In this document: in pieces, positions 46,879-59,945 of the stretch | Numbering within the stretch: the stretch's first letter is position 1 | How the letters are laid out: each line of letters begins with the position of its first letter | Assembly: GCA_022393335.1 (NCBI GenBank) | Contig: JAJEKB010000244.1 | Location: forward strand, 30,130-94,129 | Source: Macrotrachela quadricornifera | Taxonomy: Eukaryota > Rotifera > Eurotatoria > Philodinida > Philodinidae | Reading direction: 5' to 3' | DNA: 64,000 nt | Program-made: the position numbers and the translations under genes | The notes under the pieces: model-generated | Seen by the model: only the letters and a program-made list of their open reading frames with translations | The model's database searches: none | What the model was told of the DNA's origin: nothing

Positions 46879-49194
46879 ATGTTATTCTTATCCATAATTC
46901 TGCTTTCTGTATGCATTGGTCTCATAGTCTATTATCTTTTTCTACTGCGACAACGTTATCAATACTTTAGTAAACGTGATATATCTACACCACCATTCCA
47001 TTTCTTCTTTGGTCATCTTAAAACATTGTGGAATAGTGCATCTTTTCACCGTCAACTTCAAAGCTGGACGAAACAATATGGAAAGATCTATGGAATTTAT
47101 CAAGGAACTACTCCTACCTTTGTTGTTAGCGATCCTGATTTTCTTCAAGAAGTCTTCATCAAACAATTTGTTATTTTTCATGGACGAAGAAGCGTATTAG
47201 CAAGTGGTAGAGTTCCTAATGTCTTTAGTTCATCAGGTGCAAAATGGCGTCGGCATCGTCATGTAATAAATCCAACATTCTCTGCATCCAAATTAAAAAT
47301 GATGAGTCCTCTTATCAATGGATGTATTAGTAATGTTATGGAAAAACTAGTTGATCATGCAAAAAATAACAGTGAATTCAATATTTACATATACTATAAG
47401 CGAATGACAATGGATGTTATATGTGAGTATACCATCGTATCGTTCTTTCTTTCTTTTAAGACAAAAGTAGAGGACGCTTAAGATTTCATTGTAGTCTAGA
47501 AATTTCTATATCTTTCTGTCTTAGAATTACTTTGGAATATGATCAAAATCATTTCTTAATGACATTTTTGTAGTCATTATTAAATATGTTTCTCTTTGCT
47601 CTCTCACTTCTTGGAAAACATAATACAACAATTCGCAAATTCTTACAGAGAAAAAACGAGAATTTTATAAGCTGAAAGAACGTTTTGATCATAATCATTT
47701 CTATCATTGTTTAGGTCGATGTGCATTTGGACTCGACACCGATTTACAAAACAATCCAAACAATATATATTTCAAGAAAGTGGAAGAGATCTTTGCTCGT
47801 AGTCTTAGGTCAAATATTTTTTTCAAATTGACTCAACTTGCACCTGAAATAGAATATACCATTGGAAAAATTTTTTTTGGCATCAACGCTGCACGAGCAT
47901 TCATCAATATGCATATTTTATCCTTGATATCAAAGAAACAATTGTATGAAATGCCAGGTAGTTGGCTTCTCAATCGACTACATCCAATTGTTGAGCAACG
48001 ACAGAAGACACCTACCTCACGAGTTGATGTTCTTCAACTAATGTTACAAGTGATGACTGAAGAGGCAATTAATGTAAGCAAAATCTATCAAAGTTATAAA
48101 GCATAGTTTTTGATTAGTGACCTACTTTCGATCTTATATGATTGAGTAGATTCTCCATGTATCTGAAAAGTAATTAGTTTACACTTTTTTATATTCACAC
48201 TTGACGTAGAATGCTCAGTACAATCAGATGTGTGAATTGTTACATTGTTATTATTTTTCATTCTGATAGAAAGATTGAATAGAGTTCTAAGTCCATTAGA
48301 AATATATTTTTGTCTTCTAGGACGATGAAATGCAGGACAGTAGCAAGGCAAACTACCGGCTAACTCGAGCAGAAATTATCAGCAATATTCTTGTATTCAT
48401 GGCAGCAGGATATGAAACAACATCAACTGCTTTAGCCTGTGCAACATATGAACTTGCCAGACATCCAGAAGTTCTTGAGAAACTTCAGAATGAAATCGAT
48501 CAACTTCCATTGTGCAATGATGATAAGTCCGACGATGAAACAACAAAATATCCCGATTATGATATAGTTGCGCAGATGCCTTATATGGATATGTTCGTTT
48601 CTGAGGTTTTGAGAATGTATCCGATTGCAAATGGAGCCGTTCACAGATATGCCTCCGAAGATACAGTCGTACAAGGAATTAAAATTGAAAAAGGTAAATA
48701 GATATTTTTATAGTATGAGACACTTTAATCTTTTTTCTAAACCATTAAAGAATCCATAAAAATTGTATCATAGTTTGGAGAGTTTTTCTTTTGGAATTTT
48801 GACATGTTTTCGAAAAAAGCTTTTATTGCTCTACGACAGTTGTATATAAAATTTTGAATGTCTTTTATCTTTTGAAGGTAGCTTAGTACATGCTGATGTT
48901 TATTCTATCCACTACGATCGTGAACTTTGGGGACCTGAAGATCCATATGTCTTCTTCCCTGATCGTCATGAAATAAAACGTCATCCGATGGCTTATTTAC
49001 CGTTTGGAGCGGGACCACGGCATTGCATTGGTATGCGTTTTGCATTGATTGAGATGAAGATTCTGCTAGTACGACTGCTTCGCGAGTATTCAATTCTGCC
49101 CGGTGAGCATCTTGAAAGCAAATTCAATATCCGTGAACGGACAGTCATCGCACCAGAAGATGTTTGGGTTAAACTAGTAAAAAGAAGTGCTTGA
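46879..49194 (+). CDS. Cytochrome P450, CYP3-clan-like, 530 aa
   Basis: Four exons (46879-47422, 47715-48073, 48321-48693 and 48878-49194), all GT-AG, closing to 530 residues, a normal microsomal P450 length. The N-terminal helix (MLFLSIILLSVCIGLIVYYL) anchors it in the ER. An F-x-x-x-G-x-x-W-R-R-H-R segment (VFSSSGAKWRRHRHVINPTF) is the C-helix. The join at exon 1/2 restores DVICRCAFGLDTD. Oxygen-binding I-helix AAGYETTST is at about 328-336 and the K-helix ExxR (EVLR) at 396-399. The PERF position reads PDR. Heme loop FGAGPRHCIG is at 468-477 with ligand Cys475. All catalytic elements are intact, so a working monooxygenase is expected. Overall pattern suits clan 3 (CYP3A/thromboxane synthase relatives). 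Substrate unknown. Confidence 0.95.
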
Positions 49195-49252
49195 GAGACA
49201 ATTGTACAATATATTGAAAACTAAAATTTTATTGTTGTTTTAATAATTTTTT

Positions 49253-49258
49253 AATAAA
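49253..49258 (+). terminator. Polyadenylation signal AATAAA
   Basis: AATAAA about 58 bp after the P450 stop codon. Confidence 0.6.
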
Positions 49259-50960
49259 AAATATGGATGAAATATTATACAAAATTCAAGAATATTTGCA
49301 AAGATAGTCTAATATTTTTTCATAGGATATTACAAAAGCAGCAGTAAAAAGGTTAATTAACTACGCTTTCTGGTTTAGTTTTTTCTCTTGAATCGTACAA
49401 CTGAAAATTGGGAGATGATATGTAGAGAATAGAGGCAAATCACTGACGATAGAGTACGATGGTATCAGTATCCTCATCAGCATAAAAAATACTTAAGGAC
49501 GTATTGATTATATTCGATCAAATGGAAGCCATAATTTGTTATTTTAAAAAGTTACCTAGAAAAGAAATAGGTAACTTCCTTCCACTAGTAGCAATAAAAG
49601 AAATGTTATCATGGTTCACAGTCGACATTTTTATCAACTGCTTTCCATTATTTCTATTTCTTTAAATAGTTTTGTTTGCACTATAAAGTGAAAAAAGATG
49701 GCCTAGACGACACCCATCCATCCAGCGCTACACCAGCTCAATAGAGGTGATATTGTCAATAAAATCGATTTATCTGTACTAATTTTCTTACTATTTTTAC
49801 GTTTTTCTTGATTCTATAATGCGGATATTTTAATCTTTCTACGTCGATTCTGCTTTGTAGACATACTTTTCCTTCAATTAAGAAAAATCACTCGTAACCA
49901 AGAAAACACGAATGACGCCTTATTCTGAATTTAATAAATAACTCTTTCTTTTTTTTATAAAGAAACGGGATTTTTCTTCTTATTTAAATCACTTGAAGGC
50001 AATAAGAGTTCACGATGCAACTCGTATATTACATAGAAAAACAAATAAGAACAAAAAACGTTCAACTCAAGAAACTAATCAACAATGATTTGCCAGTGAT
50101 ACTTTGTTCTTCGCAAAGATAATAATTACTTAATTCAAATTTATTTCATGATGACAATGTCAAAAGACATTCTACGTAGGTCATGCCAAAAGTTTTTAGA
50201 TTACTTTCAGATCATTTCTTTTTAAATTCAATAGCAATAAATATGAACAAGATTATTCCCATTATAGATAAAGCTCAGCATGGTCTCAACGCTTTGGATT
50301 CATGTGAAATTATTTATGAGGTCGTATATGCCAAAGATGGGATTGGCTGAACTTTTTCTTTAACCGAACTGAATGCAATCGATTGGGTCTTTAAAATATT
50401 CACAGCCAAACCAGGCCCATCTCTAGATCCCAATGCATGATGATCTCAATTGGTTTACAAAGTTTATGGAAACATTAAACACAAGTTATATGGATTAACT
50501 TGGTATGGAAATACTATCCAGTTTAATGCAAGATACACTTGATTCTTTTTGTCTACAACATCTCATAACTCAACAGAATACATCAATGCTCATATCAATC
50601 TAACAGTATATTTTCGTTAAAAGCAGTGGATATTGATGATATGCAGCATCAAATTTTGACACATCAGTGCGAAGTCTCAATTAGACAAATAGTGTCGGGA
50701 CAAGGTATTATATTTGATGGTAATACTGATTTTTTTCTGTTAGACCCATTTATGTGCAAGACTTTTTTGATGATGATAGATAGCAGTTTAAAATTATTTA
50801 GTATTAGTTTCTTGTCGAACTCTGCTAATTGTATACACCCTTTAAATAATCTTATTTTTCATAAAGCCAGTCTTGATTTATTTCTTTTTATATTGTAATA
50901 GAGCGAAAAATGATAAATTATATATATTTGACTATATTACAGTTCATAGGAGAAGCAAAC
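49259..50960. other. Intergenic between convergent genes
   Basis: Nothing convincing. Around 50250-50900 there are scattered protein-like stretches in changing frames, possibly a very old pseudogene that I cannot identify. Confidence 0.35.
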
Positions 50961-50966
50961 TTTATT
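50961..50966 (-). terminator. Polyadenylation signal (minus strand)
   Basis: TTTATT on the + strand gives AATAAA about 23 bp past the stop of the three-unit membrane protein gene. Confidence 0.5.
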
Positions 50967-50988
50967 GTATTGATGGGATAGTATGTCG

Positions 50989-53900
50989 TCAGCGTCGTCG
51001 TCGTTTTTCATATTGATATAATTTCACAATTAATAAAGTAAGCCATCGAGAAATAATCAATAAACCTCCGTATAGTCCAATAAGTGATGTAATGATATCA
51101 ATTATATCACCATAACCACTATATGAATAACTACATAATGATGGAGAACATTCATTAAAATATTGTTCATATAAAATATTTATTTGATGTTCTTCAAGCA
51201 TCAGTTCTTCAAGAATTAATTCAACAGTCGAGTTTATATTAAAATGACTCGAAACAAGAGAAGAAGAATTTAATGCTTTGAAGGTATTGCTCGCATCAAT
51301 ACATTGCTGATCATAAAAACATTGAAGTGTTGATTGTAAAAGACTCTCTAATGGATAACATCCTATCATCATATATTTTGATGCTCGACTACATTTTGGT
51401 GACAATCCACAATCACATATGTCAAAAACAACTGGTTCTGTGTGAGCATACGTTATACCATCTTTAATTCCCATCGATTGATATTTCCAATTAGATGAAT
51501 ACATATTCATTAGCATATTAACTGATGTCATTTCACGTATTAGATTAACTATATCAAGAAATGATTGTGATGCTCTTAACTTAAAATCATCAACAGTTAA
51601 TTGAATTTGTTCATTTAATGTAGTGGATGATTGAAGTTGAGCATTAATATAATCAGATGCAACAAATTGAGAAAAAGCATTATTAATAGTTTTGTTAGAA
51701 AGTTGACACAGTGAGATTAATAATTGAAATTGTCCAAGAAAATGAGGATCTTTTTCATAAATATACATAATCCATTCATTTGACATGAAATCAGTTGAAC
51801 AAATTGGATGAAAATTAGCTTTTATTGTAAGAAATGTTCCATATTGAAATGAAATGTCTAAACAAGAACATTCAAGTGATTGAGAATATTCTTCGAATAG
51901 TTTCTTATAAACAATTAAAGAAGGCTTTGGAACGTCTACTGTGATGATTTGTTGATTAAGAAAAGAGATAAGATAAAGTATAATAAATATAATCATTAAT
52001 AATAAAAAATGTAATCGATTTGTTATTTTTTGTTCATCATCACAGATAAAAATATTTTTCATCCATTGTATTAAAGAAGAAACCGATCGAATTTGTATTA
52101 AATTTTCAATTAATCGAATGAGAATTAATATTAAAATTTTTAATCCAGTTGATAATCCACCTAGAATACCAATTACTGCTAAGATAATAACGAGAAGTTG
52201 AGCTCGACTAGTATATTCATATGTACATGATGCTGGTGCACATGTATTATAATATAAACTAAAAGAAACATTTTTAATCCACGTTTTAACCATTAATTGA
52301 TTAACTATAGATTCTATCGTTTCGTTCATATCATAATCAAACATATTAAGCGTAGAAATATCAGTAAATAAGTTATAGTTTAGCAATTGAGCAGAATTGT
52401 TGAGTATATCATCTAAACATTTTTTATCATAAAAGCATGTTAATTTCGATTGTAATAATGTTTCTATTGGAAAGCAGCCAACAAAAAAATAAGGAAGTCT
52501 GAATTGTGGTACGTAAATTTGAATACCAACACCAGGTCTATAGTAAGTTGCTGGCATTTGACACGATCCAAACAGATCACAAGAACAATTCGAATAAGTT
52601 AATGCTTGAACAATAACTTGACCTGTTGAAATATTCACATAATGATTAATATTAAACATATCATTAATTAGTTTATTTCCTTGATTTGTTTCTCGAATAA
52701 GTTGAATTGAAAGTTGAAAACTATTTATTGTATTTAATTTCCAATCGTCAATTAGTGAATCAATTTGAGAATTAAATATTTCTTGAACAATCACTTGTGA
52801 ACTAACTAATTGTGTTTGATAAAATACTTCAAGTGCATTATTCACCGTTTGTTCGGCATAATTGCAGAATGTTGCCAATATAATAAAATAAGTACTAGGA
52901 TTAATTCGATACGAAGTATATGCACGATAGAGAAACCAAATTTCTGACATCATATCAATCCATTTGGTAGAAATAAAATTAGTTGAACATATTTGATGAA
53001 AATCAGGTTTTATTGTAAGAAACTTTTCATAAGATACAGTCAAATGAGTACATGGACATGTCAGACTAGTAGAATGAATTTCTTTAAGATGAGTATATTC
53101 AGAATAAGTTGGTTTATTGATGGTTTGATAATAAATTTCTTTTTTTAATGATAAATATAAAGTTAAGATAACAAGTGCATTAATAAGAATAATTATGTAA
53201 ATACGAGTAGTAATACGTTGATAACGAATATGAGAAACATTCTGTGATTGATTATCGAATAAGTTCAATTGGATTAAGGACTGGCGACAAAACTTAATCA
53301 ATTGACGAATTTTAATGGACACTAAAAATTAAAAATATTAAAAAGTAATCTTACGTATGATACGACTTTTATATTCAAATCAACGAAATAAATATATATC
53401 TATACTCGGGTGATCCATTACTTCATACTTACAAGGTATTTTTGGCTGATTTTTTAATAATTTTCGATTTCGTATTAATCGTACAAGCGATGGAATGATA
53501 ATTCCTAATATCATAGTTAATCCTCCAAGTAAACCAATAATTTTTGTAATGATATCAATTAAATTTCGTCGTGCCAATTTTGAATAAGTACATGTCAAAG
53601 GTTGACATTGATCAAAATATTTTTCGTAAGATAGATTATGAATCCATTTTTCTACCATAATATTATCAACAATGGATTGTATTGTTGTGTTTGATTGAAA
53701 CTTAATCTTTTCATTGATTGACATGGCTGTAAACGTCTCTTGTATTGATAGATATGAAAGAATTATATTTAAACATGTTTGATTATAGAAACATTCGAGA
53801 GTCGATTGAAGAAGTGAGTGAATTGCCGTACAACCTGCCCACAGACCTGGAATCTGGAACAATAATATTGGTGCAGTTAACTCAAATCTTGAGTGATTAG

Positions 53901-54702
53901 TAACTTTTGAGTAGATTCCTAATAGTTCTCGACAATTAAAATTAGAATTGCACATACATGTCGAATTATTTTCAGTTTGATATTTCCAATGGAGATATAC
54001 CAATGGTTGTAGGCTTCGAACTATAGAAGCAGGTTTAGCCAAATAAAATGTGCTTTGTAATGCAGATGATAATTGATTGCCAAACATCATATCATTAATC
54101 AATTGTAATTGAGATTGAAAAACAAATGGTATTGTTAGTCGAAAGTGTTCAATTGATGCTTCAATGATGGATTTAAGATAATCTTGATAAAGTACTTTTG
54201 AACTAATAAATGAAGTTGAATAGAAAGATAATAAACTATTCGAAACACTTTTTTCTGATAATCGACAAAGACCAGCAAGTGTTTGAAAATGTGCACTACC
54301 AGTTGTTCGAATATCTGATTTATAGTAAAGACTTGTGTTTAAATCAGAAAAAATTGTTTGAATCCATCGATTAGAGATAAAATCACTTGAACAAACTTGA
54401 TGAAATATTGGTTGAAGTGTAATAAATGTTCCATAAGAAAACGAAAGACGAGAACAAGGACATTCAGCAGTTGTGGGAAGTTTTTCAAATTCATTTTTAG
54501 TTGGATAATGGATGGTTATTGTTGTTCTAATCAAGGTTAACCATAATCCAAAAGAAACACTGAAAATAATCAATATAAGAAGAATGAGATAAACTCGAGT
54601 ACTGATTATATTGGAACGATGTTGATGATTATTTCTATTGGAATCATCTTTTGAATGAAAGAAATTTAGCTGACGTAGCTTTGATATCAAAGAAGATATC
54701 AT
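50989..54702 (-). CDS. Three-unit, six-TM membrane protein with Cys-rich ectodomains, 1200 aa
   Basis: Two exons, 54702-53433 and 53321-50989. The 111-nt intron has donor GTAAGTATG and acceptor AATTTTTAG, phase 1. The second frame has no ATG of its own; its apparent start is GTG across the acceptor, which supports the join. The product has three homologous units (about 1-423, 424-840 and 841-1200). Each has a short basic N-segment, TM1, an ectodomain of about 300 residues with shared motifs (CPCxxLxxSYxxFxTIxPxF, HQxCSxxFxSxxWI, GCxxxxxLLQSxLxCFYxxxC and CxPxxCxY), and TM2 with IIxxIGLxGGL. The N-in, large Cys-rich loop, CxPxxC, Gly-rich TM2 plan recalls DEG/ENaC channel subunits, but I cannot confirm homology. 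If so, this is a covalently linked three-subunit channel, matching the trimeric DEG/ENaC architecture. That is inference. Confidence 0.88.
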
Positions 54703-56196
54703 TGTTAAAATTAAGAAAAAGAAAAAAATGAGTGAAGAATGAAATTTTTTTAAAGTATATTTTTGCTCAACAGGCTGTTAAATTGTAGTTTTATATTCCT
54801 GTTTACATCCTACGTAAAAACAAAAATGTGAGGAAGAAGAAAGAAAATGACAGAAAATGTATCGTATTTACTGTAAGCGTTATATAAACTAATTGGTCGA
54901 AATCGAGTCAGACCCGAATGATAATGTTTTGCAGTTATATCGCCTAGATTTTTTCAGAATAGATTTTAGAATGTTAAAGATAAAAAGCATTGTTTGTCTA
55001 CATGGTGAAAAGCTATTATAATTTGAAATTTTTAGTGCATTTTTTTTGCTTCTTATAATAACAGGAAATTATGAGACTTAGTTGTTTGAAGATGAGTATC
55101 TATTCTTTTGTTTTATTGATGAAAAAGAGAAAGTCAGGTTTTTTTCAGATTGCTGACAGCTTTAGCTATAATTATGTGTCTATTCGAGAAGAAAAATGTT
55201 TCCTTTTCATAAGTAAGGTTGTTTAGTGTATTTTTTTCCGCATATAGTACTCGCTATACTTTTGAAAGAAAATGACTAGGGAAACATTTTCTTTTTCTCC
55301 GGCCAGAAAGTTATGTATAATATCTATAGTTGGCTTTTACCCACGAAGTCACCGGTGAATCTCTAAAGATAATAACTCCACTAAGAGTTTTTACTGAATT
55401 CTCCAGGGTTTTTTTTAGACGGTCTTTAGTGAGTTTCCCGGGGAGCTTTTAAGGAATTCGTAGATGTTAGAGAGGAAGAAGAAAAATACACACTCTCTAG
55501 GAAGTTATTTTTGTGTAGATTTTTTTTCAAAGTGCAAAAATATTGAACCCATAACATATTTCCATGATATTTTCACTGAAATTTTCCATCCAAGGATATC
55601 ATTTGAGGCATGACAGATAGGTAGGTACATAGATAGATAAATCTGTTAGTTATAATATCACTGATAAGTTTCATGCGCTACATTTTTGATATCTTGGCAG
55701 TCCCTGGTGATACCAGGTAAACTCCCACGCAATTTTCTAGGAATATCATCTACTTTCAAGAATTTCGCTTCAATCATTTATTATATAGAATGATGTTTCT
55801 CGTTACAATCGGAACAGAGAGTTTTTTTGCGTTGCAGTCAGCAACGCTCCTTCAGATATCGCGGTTAGATTCTTCGTTTTCCTCGAGCTTGCGGTCAACG
55901 AATTTGTGCTTGATTTGACTTGTTAGCCGTTGTTTCGTACCAAGCTTCAAATTCTCAAAATGTTTTGGCTAAAGATATATTTCCTTGCAAAGATCCTTGT
56001 CTGATGTGACTATCACTTCTGTCAGGAGTATGATTCTTCCAGGATTTCTCAAGAAATGAACAAGATTGACCGTAGCATCGTCACTATGCAAGAGGAAGTG
56101 ATCAAATATGAGAGATGTTTCTATCATTTGAATTGTTTATGTTATAATCGTTATGGTAAGAAATTTCCTTTTAAAAATACTCAAAATCGATCCTCT
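54703..56196. other. Intergenic between the three-unit gene and ANKUB1
   Basis: Pyrimidine- and AT-rich. The 71-codon + frame at 56056-56271 is not supported. TTTATT at 56197-56202 may be the ANKUB1 polyadenylation signal on the minus strand. Confidence 0.4.
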
Positions 56197-56272
56197 TTTA
56201 TTAATATTAAAATATTTCTTTATAAAGTGAAATCATCAAAACAAAGGAAAAAGTATCAGAATTATGCATGAT

Positions 56273-58908
56273 TCAATTTGCTTTAATTGTTGGAAATTGA
56301 TTTATGCATGGAGAAGGCACAGCATCAACGCCTTGTATAGGTGATAAATCAGAATTTATTTTTTCATCATTGGCTCGTTGGATACGTCGTTTGGTGCGCT
56401 GTTTAATCATTTCTTTACTGATCTTTACTTGTTTGAGCCATGATTTTTGATTGGAAAACTCGGCTTCTTTCAAACAGTTGACGGCAGTCGTGCGAGACGA
56501 TGCACTAGCATACCGCTCATAGGATTTGATCGTTGCTTGTTGAATTTTCAGATCGTGATGAGATCGAATTGGACTTAAATTTTTTCTTGTATGATGATCC
56601 ACATGTGATGTATGGGAATCACTATTAAGAGTCATACTATGATTGGTCTGAACTGAAGATTTTGTTTTCGTCGTCGCTTTCTCGATCGAATTGTTTAAAG
56701 ATTGATCGATTTGTGTCAATTTTTCATATTTAGCTGCGATTTTCCGTTCTTGATCATTGCCAGTAATATGAGTTGGCGATAATAAGTAAGTATTGGCAGA
56801 GGACATTTCCTCCTTACAATTTGAATTTATATTAGTAGTGAACATCATATAAAATTTTTCTTTCCATATGGACTGAATCGTTGATATATTCGATATTGGT
56901 GTAGGAATCGGTGGTAAATTACACTTATCATGTTTTTCTTTTTCATTGACGACATTGTTGCCAGCGGTTTTCGGAATTGTTTTGGCTTTTTGATTGCATA
57001 CATATTGATCTAAATTTAGAACAAGATGATTGTAAAATACTTAATTACCAACAAACTTTCTCTAGAATTTCTTCTTTTGAAAATTGATTGGTAAGCATTA
57101 TTTTTTCATCGAGCTAATAGAACTTACCTTTATTTGGTGCAAATTTCACTGGATTGACTGTGTTCAATTGTGTCATAGAAGTATTCATGGACTTTTCGAT
57201 ATCAAAGTCGAACTTTGGACATTGATGATCTAGACCAATAAAATTTGAATAACCTTGACTATTACAGATCTCCGACGGTGACATAATGTCTTCCAGAAAT
57301 AATGGAGAGTTTAAAGATGTAAGATCAATTGGTTGTAGTTTTGCATCCAACAAACTGTATTGAGACAAGAATGGAGGATGTCGTAGTTTTTGAAGGTTGT
57401 TGATTGCTGGAGGTTTAGCACGTTGCCGTTCCACAGTACCGAATTCTTTCATGTATACCTCCATTTTAAGTATTTTCTCACGTTCTTCATCGATATAACC
57501 GGGATAAGGATCAGTTTGATCTAATCTCAATTTTCTGTTGGAGGTCATAGAGCAAATCGGTTCATCTGAGGCGTCGAAAGTATTATTGAAACCATCGATC
57601 ATTACTTTATAACCTAATAAACCTTTACTTTGATAGGATCGTTTAATTTCAGCTGAATTGTGAATATGAACACCGTATTTTTTCCAAACACGTTCTTGTG
57701 CTCGTTCATACCATCTGAGCAAGAAAAAAAAAATATTTTTCCTGATATTTATTATATCCAAAATGTAGCAACTATATCAAACCTGATTATTTTATAATAG
57801 CGTGGTAGTGAAAAAAAGACTTGATGTGATGATGATTGATACAGTGACTTGATGCTCGTACTTGATGATAATAAACTGGAACTATCACCACCACTAGCTT
57901 TTAATGGAATTTTGAAGTTGAATTGTTTATTATGGAGACAAAAATAGATTTCACTGTAACGTTGTTTTTCCGCTTTTGTCTTTGATGACATAGACAATGA
58001 TAATGCCATGCGATAAGGTAATAGTCCAGATATTGGATGCAAAACTTGAGTACACAAAACCGATTGTCGCAGAAAAAGATCGACCATTTTCATATGTCCT
58101 CGTTCAATGGCTACATGGATAGGACATTTAAGCATCTCAGGCATGTCTTGTACTACTGTTTCACTTGACCATTGTCTACATGGATGTTCACCAACTGGAC
58201 GATCGCTTCGTGCACCTAATCGCAAGGCAGAATGTCCTAAGTCTAGAAAATCTATTTTTGAAAGACTATAACATCAATAGATTAGGTTAATCATGAATGT
58301 TTACCGTAGAAAGCTGCAAGATGTAGAGCAATTTGCAATTGATAGTGTCGAGTAAGATCATCATATGAACAATGCTTTAGAAATCCTTTCATGCACGAAT
58401 TTAAGAACTTTTCATAATCATGTCGTACTTTCAAATTGATATGATCGTGTAGTTTTAAATCGTACTGAAACAATTTCATTTGATCGTATAAACGTCGTTT
58501 ATTATCAGGCATTTCCAAACAGAAGATACTTAAAGGAAATCCAATTCTATCTGATATTTTCTTGCGTATTTCTCCAATGGTTGTTGCAATCGTGATAGTA
58601 TTATCGAAGAATTCGAGTATTTGATTATTATATCCACAATAAATATAGAGATCAGGCGATTTTTTCTCGCGATATAAACAATGAATAATAGCGCCTTGTG
58701 GAACACTTAAATCGGTCAAGGATGATGTTGGCTTCAAATCCAAACCATTATAATTAAGAACAAGTGACGTTTTTGATTGATCATCAGTTTCTATCCTGAG
58801 ACGTAACTTGCGCTGTACTATATTGATGATTTCTCGAACACAGGTACCATCTACTATGTCAATCTGTTTTAAGGAGTTGGTCGGCGAATAGTAAATGAAA
58901 TATCGCAT
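56273..58908 (-). CDS. ANKUB1: ANKUB1 orthologue (ankyrin repeat and ubiquitin-like domain protein), 795 aa
   Basis: Four exons (58908-58305, 58242-57783, 57714-57128 and 57009-56273), introns 62, 68 and 118 nt, closing exactly to 795 residues. The N-terminus MRYFIYYSPTNSLKQIDI starts one ubiquitin-like fold. A second follows (PDLYIYCGYNNQILEF... to about residue 155). A region with ALHLAAFYG, GHSALRLGAR and KCPIHVAIERGHMKMVDLFL contains the ankyrin repeats (about 190-300). Then WYERAQERVWKKYG and KVMIDGF match the vertebrate protein in order. A low-complexity C-terminus carries AEFSNQKSWLKQVKISKE, equivalent to the conserved WLQQLEIA-type motif. The human gene has a poorly known role, so no function is claimed. 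It is tail-to-head with the upstream minus-strand gene, without sign of co-transcription. Confidence 0.9.
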
Positions 58909-59807
58909 TTTTTTTTGTTGAGTATCGATTCAATCTACAATGATAAAATAAAATACATGTTTATTACATTCTATGATTTCATTTACGCATAAAAGTTTTC
59001 GAATCTTTTTGATTCACATTTTTCTACATTTCTCATTGAAATATGAGCGACTTAAAAGAAAAACGTTACCAATGATTTTAACAGAGTATTTTTTTTTCTT
59101 ACGTCTTAAATGTAATATATGATAGCGATACACATGTTGCCATGGTATCATCCTTACGTTTAGTTTGATTTATTCGTAGGTGATGCTCATGCATGATTTT
59201 CTTTGCATTGTCGAGCGCTTAAGTGTGTGGTGAAATAAACACTTGCTCAGATGAAAAAAGAGTGTAAACAAAGACACGTCATTATATAAGAAGAAAAAAC
59301 TGTCCATATACGAGATTCATAATTACTCATGACTTAAGTGCTCATCGAAAAATAACAAACTTACGTTTTAACAAATAACGATTAGAAAAGGAGACAGAAA
59401 AAAAAGAGAGAAAGCAAAAAAATATTTTATGTTATTGATCGTTTTAATAGTTGACCAACTTTTTTTTTGTCATTGTAATGAAGAAAGTGATTTCGCACAA
59501 ACAAATAGAAGAGTATTCTATTGAGGCAAGCATCATAGTCTCTATTCTCACTGACTTCACTAAAAAAAAGAATGTGTATTCGATAACTCTAAAGCGATTT
59601 TATTTCGAACTCAAAGAGACAACAATCTTTAACTACACCGATTTCTGACAAGTATTTTTTCGAAAATTACCTTAAGAATGATCAATTGCATCGATCTCTG
59701 CTTGAGCATAGAGCAGGGTCATTTGACTTAACGCTTAATTCCTCAGAAAATTAAGTAATTAAGTTGTAATTATGTCTAGCACAGATTACTTATGGAAACT
59801 AACCAAT
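58909..59807. other. Intergenic, upstream of ANKUB1
   Basis: No gene recognised. The ANKUB1 promoter should lie just above 58909, but I see no clear TATA motif. Confidence 0.4.
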
Positions 59808-59945
59808 TCTATGGGACACCCTTCGATACTCAACTATTATACTATGGGGATAGATTTGGATCCTTAATTTCTATGCTGATGGGATACCTATAGCTCGTCA
59901 ACAGGTATTCTATAGTGGTACTCATAGTTGACCTGTAGGATAATA
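59808..59945. repeat. 34-bp-type minisatellite, about 4 units
   Basis: Units such as TACTCAACTATTATACTATG and GGATACCTATAGCTCGTCAA belong to the dispersed family whose best array is 8709-8976. Confidence 0.6.

Noticed and set aside
49300..50900. Possible extra gene between the P450 and the three-unit gene
   Set aside because: Protein-like pieces occur in different frames with frequent stops and no splice logic.
53322..53432. Reading the three-unit gene as two separate genes or an operon with a 57-bp spacer
   Set aside because: The second frame lacks an ATG, and a consensus donor and acceptor join the frames in phase. One gene is the simpler model.
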